Notes under the pieces: model-generated | Told to the model about the DNA's origin: nothing | Database searches by the model: none | Seen by the model: only the letters and a program-made list of their open reading frames with translations | Made by a program: the position numbers and the translations under genes | DNA from: Bacteroidota bacterium | Lineage (GTDB): Bacteria; Bacteroidota; Bacteroidia; Flavobacteriales; Flavobacteriaceae | DNA length: 5,429 nucleotides | Direction of reading: 5' to 3' | NCBI GenBank assembly: GCA_015767395.1 | Contig: JADWMI010000173.1 | Span: forward strand, 1-5,429 | In this document: in pieces, positions 1 through 5,411 of the stretch | How positions within the stretch are numbered: the stretch's first letter is position 1 | Layout of the letters: each line of letters opens with the position of its first letter

Positions 1-49
1 TCATTTTTTTGCCATATTGCGTGAACTTTTATAAAATTAACCAAAAATC

Positions 50-1660
50 ATGAAGAAAAACCTTCTATCGCTGCTATTGTTTGTAGCACCATTTCTAATA
101 GTTGCACAAGAAAAAACAATTGATGAGAAAATAGAGGCTGAGTTTGGGCCTTTGGCTTCGGCAGTCAGTGATTTTGTTTTTTATCCAATTAGTATAGTAG
201 GAGTTAGTGTTCCTATCGTGTTGATAGTACTTTTACTTGGAGCATTGTTTTTTACACTGTATTTTAAATTTTCGAATATAACGTTGTTAGGAGTAGCTAT
301 TAAAGCAACCAAAGGAAAATATGATCATATTGATCATCATTCTGTTGATGTCGCTGCTGGAGATCCAACGCCAGGGGGAGATGTTTTTGAGGTTGTGCAA
401 ACAGAAGGGGTTGTAGGAGAAGTGACTCATTTTCAAGCGTTAACGGCTGCGCTTTCGGCTACGGTAGGTTTAGGGAATATAGCAGGTGTTGCAGTTGCAA
501 TTGCTATTGGAGGCCCAGGAGCCACTTTATGGATGATTTTAGCGGGATTTTTAGGGATGTCTACAAAACTGGTAGAAGCTACATTAGGGGTTAAATATAG
601 AGAAGTAGGAGAAGATGGTAGAATATATGGTGGTCCTATGTATTATCTAAAAAAAGGGTTGAAGGAGAAAAAAATGGGTGGGATAGGAAAAGTGTTAGCT
701 TTTCTTTACGCCGTTTTTGTTGTAGGAGGATCTTTTGGAGGAGGGAATATGTTCCAATCCAATCAGGCAGCAGCACAATTCAAATTGCTTTTCGGTCTAG
801 ATTCTGGTTTTTTCTTTGGAATTTTGATGGCCGTTTTGGTGGGTATTGTAATTATAGGAGGCATAAAAAGAATAGGACGTGTTACAGAGAAGGTAGTCCC
901 TTTTATGGGGATTATGTTTGTTGGAGCCTCATTAGTGATTCTTTTTATGAATATAGAAGTAATTCCTGCTGCAATTATTCAAATATGGGATGGGGCATTT
1001 AATCAAAGTTCGGTAGTAGGAGGTGTAATTGGAGTTATGATCGTTGGGTTTCAAAGAGCCGCTTTTTCTAATGAAGCGGGAGTTGGTTCGGCATCTATTG
1101 CACACGCAGCTGTGAAAACCAATTTTCCTGCAAGTGAAGGAATTGTTGCTTCAATTGGACCATTTGTAGATACAGTGATCATTTGTACAACCACAGCTTT
1201 GGTTATTATTGTAACCAACTTGAAAAGTAATTTATTCGATTATGCGAATTTAGATGAAAGCAATAATGTAATAATGAATGAAACTGGAGCTCATTTAGGA
1301 GGAGTAGACTTAACGTCAGTAGCCTTTGATTCGGCTATTCCAAATTTTTCAATATTATTAACTATAGCGGTTATATTATTTGCGTTCTCGACAATGTTAT
1401 CTTGGTCTTATTACGGGATACAAGGGTGGAAATATTTATTTGGAAAAAGTAAAATAGCAGATATTACTTATAAGGGGCTGTTTTTGATATTTGTTGTAAT
1501 TGGAGCATCCTCAACTTTAGGTTCTGTTATTGAATTCTCAGATGCTATGATATTTGCAATGGTATTTCCAAATATTATAGGATTACTGCTGTTAGCACCA
1601 AAAGTAAAAGTTGAAATAGAGAGATATCTTACAGCTATAGGTTACAAAAAGAAAAAATAA
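50..1660 (+). CDS. Alanine/glycine:cation symporter (AGCS family)
   Basis: A 536-residue inner-membrane transporter that should import alanine and/or glycine with Na+ (or H+). Family hallmarks are clear. The segment ATVGLGNIAGVA (about 137-148) runs into GGPGATLWM (154-162), which corresponds to the AGCS signature around the early helices. GGPMYYLKKGL follows at 194-204, SNEAGVGSASIAHAA at 340-354, FVDTVIICTTTALVI at 372-386 and FSTMLSWSYYGIQGW at 446-460. About ten or more hydrophobic stretches span the protein. The start is the ATG at 50, preceded by A-rich sequence with A at -3 and no Shine-Dalgarno. Residues 1-19 look like a cleavable signal peptide (MKK, then a hydrophobic core, then VAQE), followed by about 30 extra residues before the first transporter helix (about 46-72). 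This makes it longer than typical AGCS members of about 450-490 residues. A polar loop at 88-125 is His/Asp/Gly-rich. Substrate and coupling ion cannot be read from sequence alone. Confidence 0.95.
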   Translation: MKKNLLSLLLFVAPFLIVAQEKTIDEKIEAEFGPLASAVSDFVFYPISIVGVSVPIVLIVLLLGALFFTLYFKFSNITLLGVAIKATKGKYDHIDHHSVDVAAGDPTPGGDVFEVVQTEGVVGEVTHFQALTAALSATVGLGNIAGVAVAIAIGGPGATLWMILAGFLGMSTKLVEATLGVKYREVGEDGRIYGGPMYYLKKGLKEKKMGGIGKVLAFLYAVFVVGGSFGGGNMFQSNQAAAQFKLLFGLDSGFFFGILMAVLVGIVIIGGIKRIGRVTEKVVPFMGIMFVGASLVILFMNIEVIPAAIIQIWDGAFNQSSVVGGVIGVMIVGFQRAAFSNEAGVGSASIAHAAVKTNFPASEGIVASIGPFVDTVIICTTTALVIIVTNLKSNLFDYANLDESNNVIMNETGAHLGGVDLTSVAFDSAIPNFSILLTIAVILFAFSTMLSWSYYGIQGWKYLFGKSKIADITYKGLFLIFVVIGASSTLGSVIEFSDAMIFAMVFPNIIGLLLLAPKVKVEIERYLTAIGYKKKK

Positions 1661-1666
1661 CTTTTT

Positions 1667-1698
1667 AATGTAAGTGTATAGCGGTTACTTACGTTTTT
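1667..1698 (+). terminator. Candidate intrinsic terminator after the AGCS gene
   Basis: An inverted repeat begins 6 bases after the symporter stop. The arm at 1667-1676 pairs with 1686-1695, centred on GTAAGT/ACTTAC, with two G-T wobbles and a 9-base loop. The descending arm merges into a run of five T (1694-1698). The stem is short and moderately AT-rich, so termination may be partial. It separates the symporter from the helix-hairpin-helix gene. Confidence 0.5.
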
Positions 1699-1729
1699 AA
1701 TTATCAATCAATTAAGAAGATTTGAACGT

Positions 1730-2593
1730 ATGAAAAAAATACGATCTTATTTCGAATACAATAATCGTCAACGTAATGGGATTTTCTTTTTGCTACTAAT
1801 AATAGTTTCACTGCAATCGATTTTCTTTTTCTTCGACTTTTCTTCTGATGAAGTTGTGGCTAATTCTTCAATAGAAATTACGGCATTTCAAAAAGAAATG
1901 GACTCATTGCGTTTGGTAGAAGTAGAAAAATCTAAACCTAAAATATATCCATTCAACCCGAATTATATAACGGATTTTAAAGGATATCAGTTAGGAATGT
2001 CTGTTGAAGAAATTGATAGACTGTTGGCTTATAGAGCAAAAGGATTGTTCGTAAATTCCACAAAACAATTTCAAGACGTTACCAAAGTAAATGATAGCCT
2101 TTTGAATGCAATAAGTTCGTATTTTAAATTTCCAGATTGGGTTTCGTCAAGTAAAAAGAAAGTTTTTGAAAAACCTGCAAAAGAAATAATAGTAGTAAAA
2201 GATATCAATCAAGTTACTGCAGAAGATTTAAAAATAGTAAATGGTATTGGAGATAAATTATCAGTCAGAATTATAAGTTATAGAGATAAACTTCAAGGGT
2301 TTTCTTTTAACAATCAGCTATATGAGGTTTGGTATTTAGATACATTGGTAGCAAATAAGGTGTTGACAAGGTTCCAGGTTATTGAGCTGCCAATTATTAA
2401 AAAAATAAATGTAAATACAGCTTCTTTTAAAGAAGTTTTAGCAATTGTATACCTTGATTATGAACTCACCAAGAAAATTTTCAATTATAAGGATGAGGTT
2501 GCTGAAATTCAATCAATTGATGAATTGAAAAAAATTGAGGGTTTTCCTTTAGATAAATTTGACAGAATAGCACTATATTTGCAGGCTAAATAA
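1730..2593 (+). CDS. Membrane-anchored helix-hairpin-helix (ComEA-like) protein
   Basis: A 287-residue protein. A basic N-terminus (KK, R, R) precedes one hydrophobic segment at about 17-37, so the remaining ~250 residues are predicted to lie in the periplasm. Three helix-hairpin-helix (HhH) type regions follow: a diverged first one at about 72-137; a central, most canonical one at about 157-220, with INQVTAEDL leading into the hairpin NGIGDKLS (171-178) and helix RIISYR; and a third at about 225-286, starting INVNTASFKEVLAI, whose hairpin (about 239-246) has lost the glycine pattern. Such repeats bind DNA backbone non-specifically; ComEA uses them to capture incoming DNA during natural transformation. 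A DNA-receptor role here is inference, since no other competence gene is in the window. The ATG at 1730 has no Shine-Dalgarno. The gap to the downstream acyl-CoA dehydrogenase is 31 bases, so co-transcription is possible although no functional link is evident. Confidence 0.85.
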   Translation: MKKIRSYFEYNNRQRNGIFFLLLIIVSLQSIFFFFDFSSDEVVANSSIEITAFQKEMDSLRLVEVEKSKPKIYPFNPNYITDFKGYQLGMSVEEIDRLLAYRAKGLFVNSTKQFQDVTKVNDSLLNAISSYFKFPDWVSSSKKKVFEKPAKEIIVVKDINQVTAEDLKIVNGIGDKLSVRIISYRDKLQGFSFNNQLYEVWYLDTLVANKVLTRFQVIELPIIKKINVNTASFKEVLAIVYLDYELTKKIFNYKDEVAEIQSIDELKKIEGFPLDKFDRIALYLQAK

Positions 2594-2624
2594 ATTGTCA
2601 ATAAATAACAACAGTTAGTCTGCC

Positions 2625-3791
2625 ATGAATAATATGTATTTTTCTGAAGAACACGAGGCTTTTAGAGAGAGTTTTCGAGATTTTTTACAAAAGGAAGTAG
2701 TTCCAAATGTAGATGAATGGGAGGAAAAGGGTTTTATAGATAAAAACATTTGGAAGAAATTTGGTGAAATGGGATATTTCGGGTTGAATTATCCAGTTGA
2801 ATTTGGAGGGTTAAACTTAGATCTTTTTTATACCGTTATTTTTTTAGAAGAATTACAAAAAGTAAATTCAGGAGGATTTGCTGCGGCCATGTGGGCGCAT
2901 ACTTATTTAGCAATGACGCATATTGAAAAAGAAGGAAGTAAAGCTATTAAAGAAAAATATTTAACGCCAAGCATTGAAGGAGAAAAAGTTGGATGTTTAT
3001 GTATCTCAGAGCCATTTGGCGGATCTGATGTTGCGGGAATGAGAACGACAGCTACTAAGAAAGGAGATACTTATATATTAAATGGTTCAAAGACTTTTAT
3101 AACAAACGGAATTTATTCTGATTATTTAGTGGTTGCGGCAAAGACAAATCCTGAGTTGGGAAATAAAGGAATGAGTATTTTTGTGGTAGATCGAGCTTCT
3201 GCTGGTCTTACTTCAACGCAATTGGTAAAATTAGGATGGAAGGCTTCAGACACTGCTGAAATTGCTTTTGATAATGTAGTTGTTCCTGCTGAAAACTTAT
3301 TAGGTGAAGAAGGGAAAGGTTTTCCATACATTATGCAACACTTTGCTTTAGAGCGTGTAATAATGGGTGTAAATGCACATTCAAGAGCTGAATTTGCGTT
3401 GGAATATGCACTTCAATATATGTCTGAAAGAACAGCATTTGGAAAAACAATTGATAAATTTCAAGCATTGCGTCATAAAGTTGCTGATTTATCGAGTGAA
3501 ATTGAAATGTGTAAGGAATTTAATTATTCCGTTGTTTATAGATTAAACAAAGGGCAGTATGTTGTAAAAGAAGCAAGCATGTCTAAATTAATGTCTACAA
3601 AAATAGCAGATAAAGTAATTTATGAATGTTTACAGTTTCTTGGAGGGTATGGCTTTATGGAAGATTATCCAATGGCAAGACTCTTTAGAGATAGCCGATT
3701 AGGGCCAATTGGAGGTGGTACTTCAGAGATTTTAAGAGAGATAATAGCAAAAATAATTATAGATAAAAAAGAATACAAGCCAATCGCATAA
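2625..3791 (+). CDS. Acyl-CoA dehydrogenase, long-chain/isovaleryl-type active site
   Basis: A 388-residue cytoplasmic FAD enzyme that oxidises an acyl-CoA to the trans-2-enoyl-CoA and passes electrons to electron-transfer flavoprotein. The full family fold is present: an N-terminal helical domain (about 5-120), a middle beta domain with signature 1 CISEPFGGSDVAG (126-138) and GWKASDTAEIAFDNV (204-218), and a C-terminal helical domain with RTAFGKTIDKFQALRHKVAD (269-288) and signature 2 (Q337-D356, containing LGGYGFMEDYP). At the spot where medium-chain enzymes carry the catalytic Glu (YEGT motif) this protein has IGGGT (362-366). A Glu is found instead at E243 in ALERV, the position used by long-chain and isovaleryl-CoA dehydrogenases. 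The likely substrate is therefore a long-chain or branched acyl-CoA; which one is not decidable here. The ATG at 2625 is chosen because it gives the usual start; ATG 2634 is an alternative. No Shine-Dalgarno is visible. Confidence 0.93.
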   Translation: MNNMYFSEEHEAFRESFRDFLQKEVVPNVDEWEEKGFIDKNIWKKFGEMGYFGLNYPVEFGGLNLDLFYTVIFLEELQKVNSGGFAAAMWAHTYLAMTHIEKEGSKAIKEKYLTPSIEGEKVGCLCISEPFGGSDVAGMRTTATKKGDTYILNGSKTFITNGIYSDYLVVAAKTNPELGNKGMSIFVVDRASAGLTSTQLVKLGWKASDTAEIAFDNVVVPAENLLGEEGKGFPYIMQHFALERVIMGVNAHSRAEFALEYALQYMSERTAFGKTIDKFQALRHKVADLSSEIEMCKEFNYSVVYRLNKGQYVVKEASMSKLMSTKIADKVIYECLQFLGGYGFMEDYPMARLFRDSRLGPIGGGTSEILREIIAKIIIDKKEYKPIA

Positions 3792-3807
3792 ATAAAATAA
3801 TATTTTT

Positions 3808-3838
3808 ATTGATTGTATTTAATTAGTTCGTATCTTTG
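3808..3838 (+). promoter_or_regulatory. Bacteroidota-type promoter of rpsU
   Basis: TATCTTTG at 3831-3838 matches the Bacteroidota -7 consensus TAnnTTTG perfectly. An upstream ATTG at 3808-3811 serves as the -33 element with a 19-base spacer; a second TTG at 3813-3815 is too close (15 bases). Transcription should begin near 3843-3846, giving a leader of about 40 bases before the rpsU ATG. The element begins only 17 bases after the acyl-CoA dehydrogenase stop, so rpsU starts its own transcription unit. Confidence 0.8.
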
Positions 3839-3866
3839 CAATCCAAAATTTAAAATAGAACAACTT

Positions 3867-3877
3867 GAAAGGAGGTG
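3867..3877 (+). promoter_or_regulatory. Extended Shine-Dalgarno of rpsU
   Basis: GAAAGGAGGTG lies here, with GGAGG at 3871-3875 and 9 bases between it and the ATG at 3885. AAGGAGGTG matches the canonical anti-Shine-Dalgarno over 9 bases. With the Bacteroidota 16S 3' end as I recall it (CACCUCCUUUCU), the match reaches 11 bases. None of the other five genes in the window has any Shine-Dalgarno. It also decides the rpsU start: in-frame sequence reaches back to a TTG at 3813, but that lies inside the promoter. I see no stable leader structure hiding it. Confidence 0.9.
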
Positions 3878-3884
3878 CCCAAAT

Positions 3885-4082
3885 ATGTTAATCATACCAG
3901 TTAAAGACGGAGAGAATATCGATAGAGCGTTAAAACGTTACAAAAGAAAATTTGATCGTACGAAGACAATGAAGAATTTACGTAACCGTAAGCAATTCAA
4001 CAAACCTTCAGTTGTAAACCGTGCACAAAATATAAAAGCTCAATACGTTCAGAGATTAAGAACAACAGAAGAGCAAGGTTAA
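3885..4082 (+). CDS. rpsU: 30S ribosomal protein bS21
   Basis: A 65-residue basic protein of the small ribosomal subunit. It begins MLIIPVKDGENIDRALKRYK, the typical bS21 opening, and continues with a Lys/Arg-rich helix (KRKFDRTKT, 20-28; LRNRKQF, 32-38) and a C-terminal segment VVNRAQNIKAQYVQRLR. Bacteroidia bS21 is known to sit with bS18 and bS6 at the 30S platform, where it sequesters the 3' end of 16S rRNA (the anti-Shine-Dalgarno). Tyr54, the bS21 residue I recall from the Flavobacterium johnsoniae ribosome structure as contacting that RNA, is present (QYV). The start is the ATG at 3885, supported by the strong Shine-Dalgarno and by family length. It has its own promoter and is followed by a strong hairpin terminator, so it is probably monocistronic. 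The strong Shine-Dalgarno suggests autoregulation: ribosomes lacking bS21 have a free anti-Shine-Dalgarno and would translate this mRNA best. Confidence 0.97.
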   Translation: MLIIPVKDGENIDRALKRYKRKFDRTKTMKNLRNRKQFNKPSVVNRAQNIKAQYVQRLRTTEEQG

Positions 4083-4101
4083 TTTTTAACCAAAACATAA
4101 T

Positions 4102-4157
4102 AAACCGTTAGTAAAAACAGATTACAATTTGTATGTTTGTTTACTAACGGTTTTTTT
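4102..4157 (+). terminator. Intrinsic terminator of rpsU, abutting the xerC start
   Basis: A perfect 14-bp inverted repeat pairs 4102-4115 (AAACCGTTAGTAAA) with 4140-4153 (TTTACTAACGGTTT). The 24-base loop can extend the structure further: 4116-4119 with 4134-4137, and 4123-4125 with 4131-4133. Seven T (4151-4157) end the descending arm. It lies 19 bases after the rpsU stop, and the last T is directly followed by the xerC ATG at 4158. In a read-through transcript the stem would cover the xerC ribosome landing site. Confidence 0.85.
4132..4139 (+). promoter_or_regulatory. Possible xerC-hpf promoter -7 element inside the terminator loop
   Basis: TATGTTTG matches the Bacteroidota -7 consensus TAnnTTTG at all fixed positions and sits in the loop of the rpsU terminator. 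Transcription would start at about 4144-4147, within the right arm, giving xerC a leader of only about 11-14 bases with no hairpin. The -33 partner is weak: only TTAG at 4108-4111, 20 bases upstream, inside the left arm. Position and orientation suit xerC, which otherwise has no promoter of its own. Confidence 0.45.
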
Positions 4158-5045
4158 ATGCCTATAAAATCTTTTTTAGATTACATTTCACTCGAAAAAA
4201 AATATTCCGAGCATACGGTTACCGCCTACAAAAACGACCTAGTTTCATTTCAAGATTTCTGTTTGATTGAATTTGACAGTGGTGACGTTGTTAACGTAAA
4301 TTACGCTCAAATCAGAAATTGGATTGTGAGTTTGGTAAATATGGGTGTTTCAAACCGAACGATCAATCGGAAAATATCCTCATTAAAATCATTTTATAAA
4401 TTTCTTCAAAAAACAAAACAGTTAAACTCAAGCCCGTTAGTAAAACATAAAGCCTTGAAAGTTGCAAAGCGCGTTCAGGTTCCTTTTTCAGAAAAAGAAA
4501 TTGAAAGGGTTATTAATTTAAAAGAGGATGTGGTTGATTTTGAGTCTGTAAGAGACAAGCTCATTGTTGAATTGTTATATTCAACAGGAATGCGAAGAAA
4601 TGAACTTATTAATTTAAAACTTAGCAATATAAATTACAGCAATCAGGTTGTTAAAGTTTTAGGAAAAAGAAATAAAGAACGTTACATTCCGTTATTAAAG
4701 TCTGTTATAGAATCATTAGAAAATTATAATGAGTTCAGAAGTCATATTAAGACGGATCAATCTTATTTATTCATTACAAAAAAAGGTAAAAAAATATATG
4801 ATACGCTTGTTTATCGTATAATAAATAATTATTTTAGTACGGTGTCGTCAAAGGTTAAGAAAAGCCCACATGTGATAAGGCATTCTTTTGCAACACATTT
4901 ATTGAATGAAGGTGCTGATTTGAACTCAGTAAAAGAATTGCTTGGACATTCTAGTTTAGCGTCAACACAAGTGTATACTCACAGTAGTTTGGGTAAGTTA
5001 AAGGAAGTGTATAATTTAGCTCATCCAAGGAGCGAAAAAAACTAA
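4158..5045 (+). CDS. xerC: Tyrosine recombinase XerC
   Basis: A 295-residue site-specific recombinase of the length usual for XerC/XerD. It acts in the cytoplasm with a partner recombinase at dif to resolve chromosome dimers near division. The N-terminal SAM-like DNA-binding domain (about 3-85) contains KKYSEHTVTAYKNDL and NRTINRKISSLKSFYKFL. The catalytic domain (about 105-290) has all active-site residues: R146 in STGMRRNEL, K170 in VLGKRNKER, H238 and R241 in PHVIRHSFATHLL, H264 in LLGHSS, and nucleophile Y273 in QVYTH. The start is the ATG at 4158, directly after the terminator T-tract; an in-frame TTG at 4137 lies inside the hairpin and is unlikely. There is no Shine-Dalgarno. hpf follows after 6 bases, implying one transcript. 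XerC rather than XerD is chosen from the rpsU-xerC-hpf context known in flavobacteria. Nothing nearby suggests a mobile-element integrase. Confidence 0.93.
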   Translation: MPIKSFLDYISLEKKYSEHTVTAYKNDLVSFQDFCLIEFDSGDVVNVNYAQIRNWIVSLVNMGVSNRTINRKISSLKSFYKFLQKTKQLNSSPLVKHKALKVAKRVQVPFSEKEIERVINLKEDVVDFESVRDKLIVELLYSTGMRRNELINLKLSNINYSNQVVKVLGKRNKERYIPLLKSVIESLENYNEFRSHIKTDQSYLFITKKGKKIYDTLVYRIINNYFSTVSSKVKKSPHVIRHSFATHLLNEGADLNSVKELLGHSSLASTQVYTHSSLGKLKEVYNLAHPRSEKN

Positions 5046-5051
5046 TTTATT

Positions 5052-5351
5052 ATGAAAGTAAACGTGCAGTCTGTTAATTTTAATGCGGACAAAAGTCTTA
5101 TTGAGTTTGTTGAAAAAAAACTAAGTGGTTTGGATAAATATTATGATAAAATAGTTGATGCCGATGTGTTTTTAAAAGTTCAGCAAACAAGTGGAAAGGA
5201 AAATAAGCTTTTTGAAGTAAAATTAAATGTTCCGGGGAATGATTTTATTGTAAAAAAACAATGTAAAACATTTGAAGAGGGGGCTATGTTAGTAAGCGAT
5301 TCTTTAAAAAGACAGCTAACTAAAAAGAAGGAGAAAGTAAGAGTTAAATAA
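5052..5351 (+). CDS. hpf: Ribosome hibernation-promoting factor, short form (HPF/RaiA family)
   Basis: A 99-residue single-domain protein of the HPF/RaiA (YfiA) family, which binds the 30S decoding centre where tRNA and mRNA would sit and silences ribosomes in slow growth or stationary phase. It follows the beta-alpha-beta-beta-beta-alpha plan: MKVNVQSVNFNAD strand, helix SLIEFVEKKLSGLDKYY (15-31), strands VDADVFLKVQQ, KLFEVKLNVPGNDFIVKKQ, then helix TFEEGAMLVSDSLKRQLTKKKEK (73-95) with a basic tail. It lacks the C-terminal dimerisation domain of long HPF, so by family rules it is the short form. If this organism relies on it for 100S dimers, other factors would be needed. The ATG at 5052 sits 6 bases after the xerC stop in A/T-rich sequence without a Shine-Dalgarno, so translation probably follows from the xerC transcript. 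No clear terminator follows it. Confidence 0.93.
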   Translation: MKVNVQSVNFNADKSLIEFVEKKLSGLDKYYDKIVDADVFLKVQQTSGKENKLFEVKLNVPGNDFIVKKQCKTFEEGAMLVSDSLKRQLTKKKEKVRVK

Positions 5352-5362
5352 TTAAGTGAAAA

Positions 5363-5398
5363 TTAATTTAAAAAGTTTTGTTTTAATTTAAAAACTTT
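5363..5398. repeat. Short AT-rich direct and inverted repeats over the last promoter
   Basis: TTAATTTAAAAA occurs at 5363-5374 and again at 5383-5394, exactly 20 bases apart (about two helical turns). Overlapping it, AAAGTTTT (5372-5379) and AAAACTTT (5391-5398) form an 8-bp inverted repeat with an 11-base loop. The repeats straddle the -33 element and fill the promoter spacer. In such AT-rich sequence they may be chance, a bent-DNA element, or a weak hpf 3' hairpin without a T-tract. Confidence 0.4.
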
Positions 5399-5408
5399 AA
5401 TACATTTG
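5377..5408 (+). promoter_or_regulatory. Consensus promoter for the next transcription unit
   Basis: TTTG at 5377-5380 and TACATTTG at 5401-5408 match both Bacteroidota promoter elements with a 20-base spacer. This is the best promoter in the window. Transcription should start near 5412-5415. In related flavobacteria the gene cluster after hpf is tRNA genes and tuf, which would suit a strong promoter, but that target is outside the window and is inferred from context only. Confidence 0.8.
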
Positions 5409-5411
5409 CAG

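Noticed and set aside
1..49. Promoter for the AGCS gene in the first 49 bases.
   Set aside because: No TAnnTTTG match is present; only A/T-rich sequence is visible, and the real promoter may lie before the window.
1717..1724. AAGATTTG just before the HhH gene as a promoter -7 element.
   Set aside because: One fixed base differs from TAnnTTTG, there is no TTG at a suitable distance upstream, and it sits 5 bases from the ATG, so it would give a nearly leaderless mRNA.
3122..3331. A 69-residue open frame on the - strand inside the acyl-CoA dehydrogenase gene.
   Set aside because: It lies wholly within a well-supported gene on the other strand, has no family resemblance, and no promoter or start context supports it; it is a shadow frame.
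3791..3810. Inverted repeat AATAAAA/TTTTATT after the acyl-CoA dehydrogenase as a terminator.
   Set aside because: The 7-bp stem is made only of A-T pairs and overlaps the stop codon and the rpsU promoter; in sequence this AT-rich it is not convincing.
3813..3884. In-frame upstream extension of rpsU to a TTG at 3813.
   Set aside because: The extension runs through the -7 element and the Shine-Dalgarno, so it would not be in the mRNA or would precede the ribosome site; bS21 family proteins begin at the ATG at 3885.
4105..4111. CCGTTAG shared between the rpsU terminator and the leader hairpin at 5413-5419.
   Set aside because: Seven bases is too short to claim a repeat family, and the surrounding sequence does not match.
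4137..4157. In-frame upstream TTG start for xerC.
   Set aside because: It lies in the terminator hairpin and T-tract; XerC proteins normally begin close to the IKSFLDYISLEK segment, which matches the ATG at 4158.
4158..5045. The tyrosine recombinase as the integrase of a mobile or conjugative element.
   Set aside because: It has XerC length and domain plan, is flanked by core translation genes, and no attachment-site repeats, tRNA target or cargo genes are visible.
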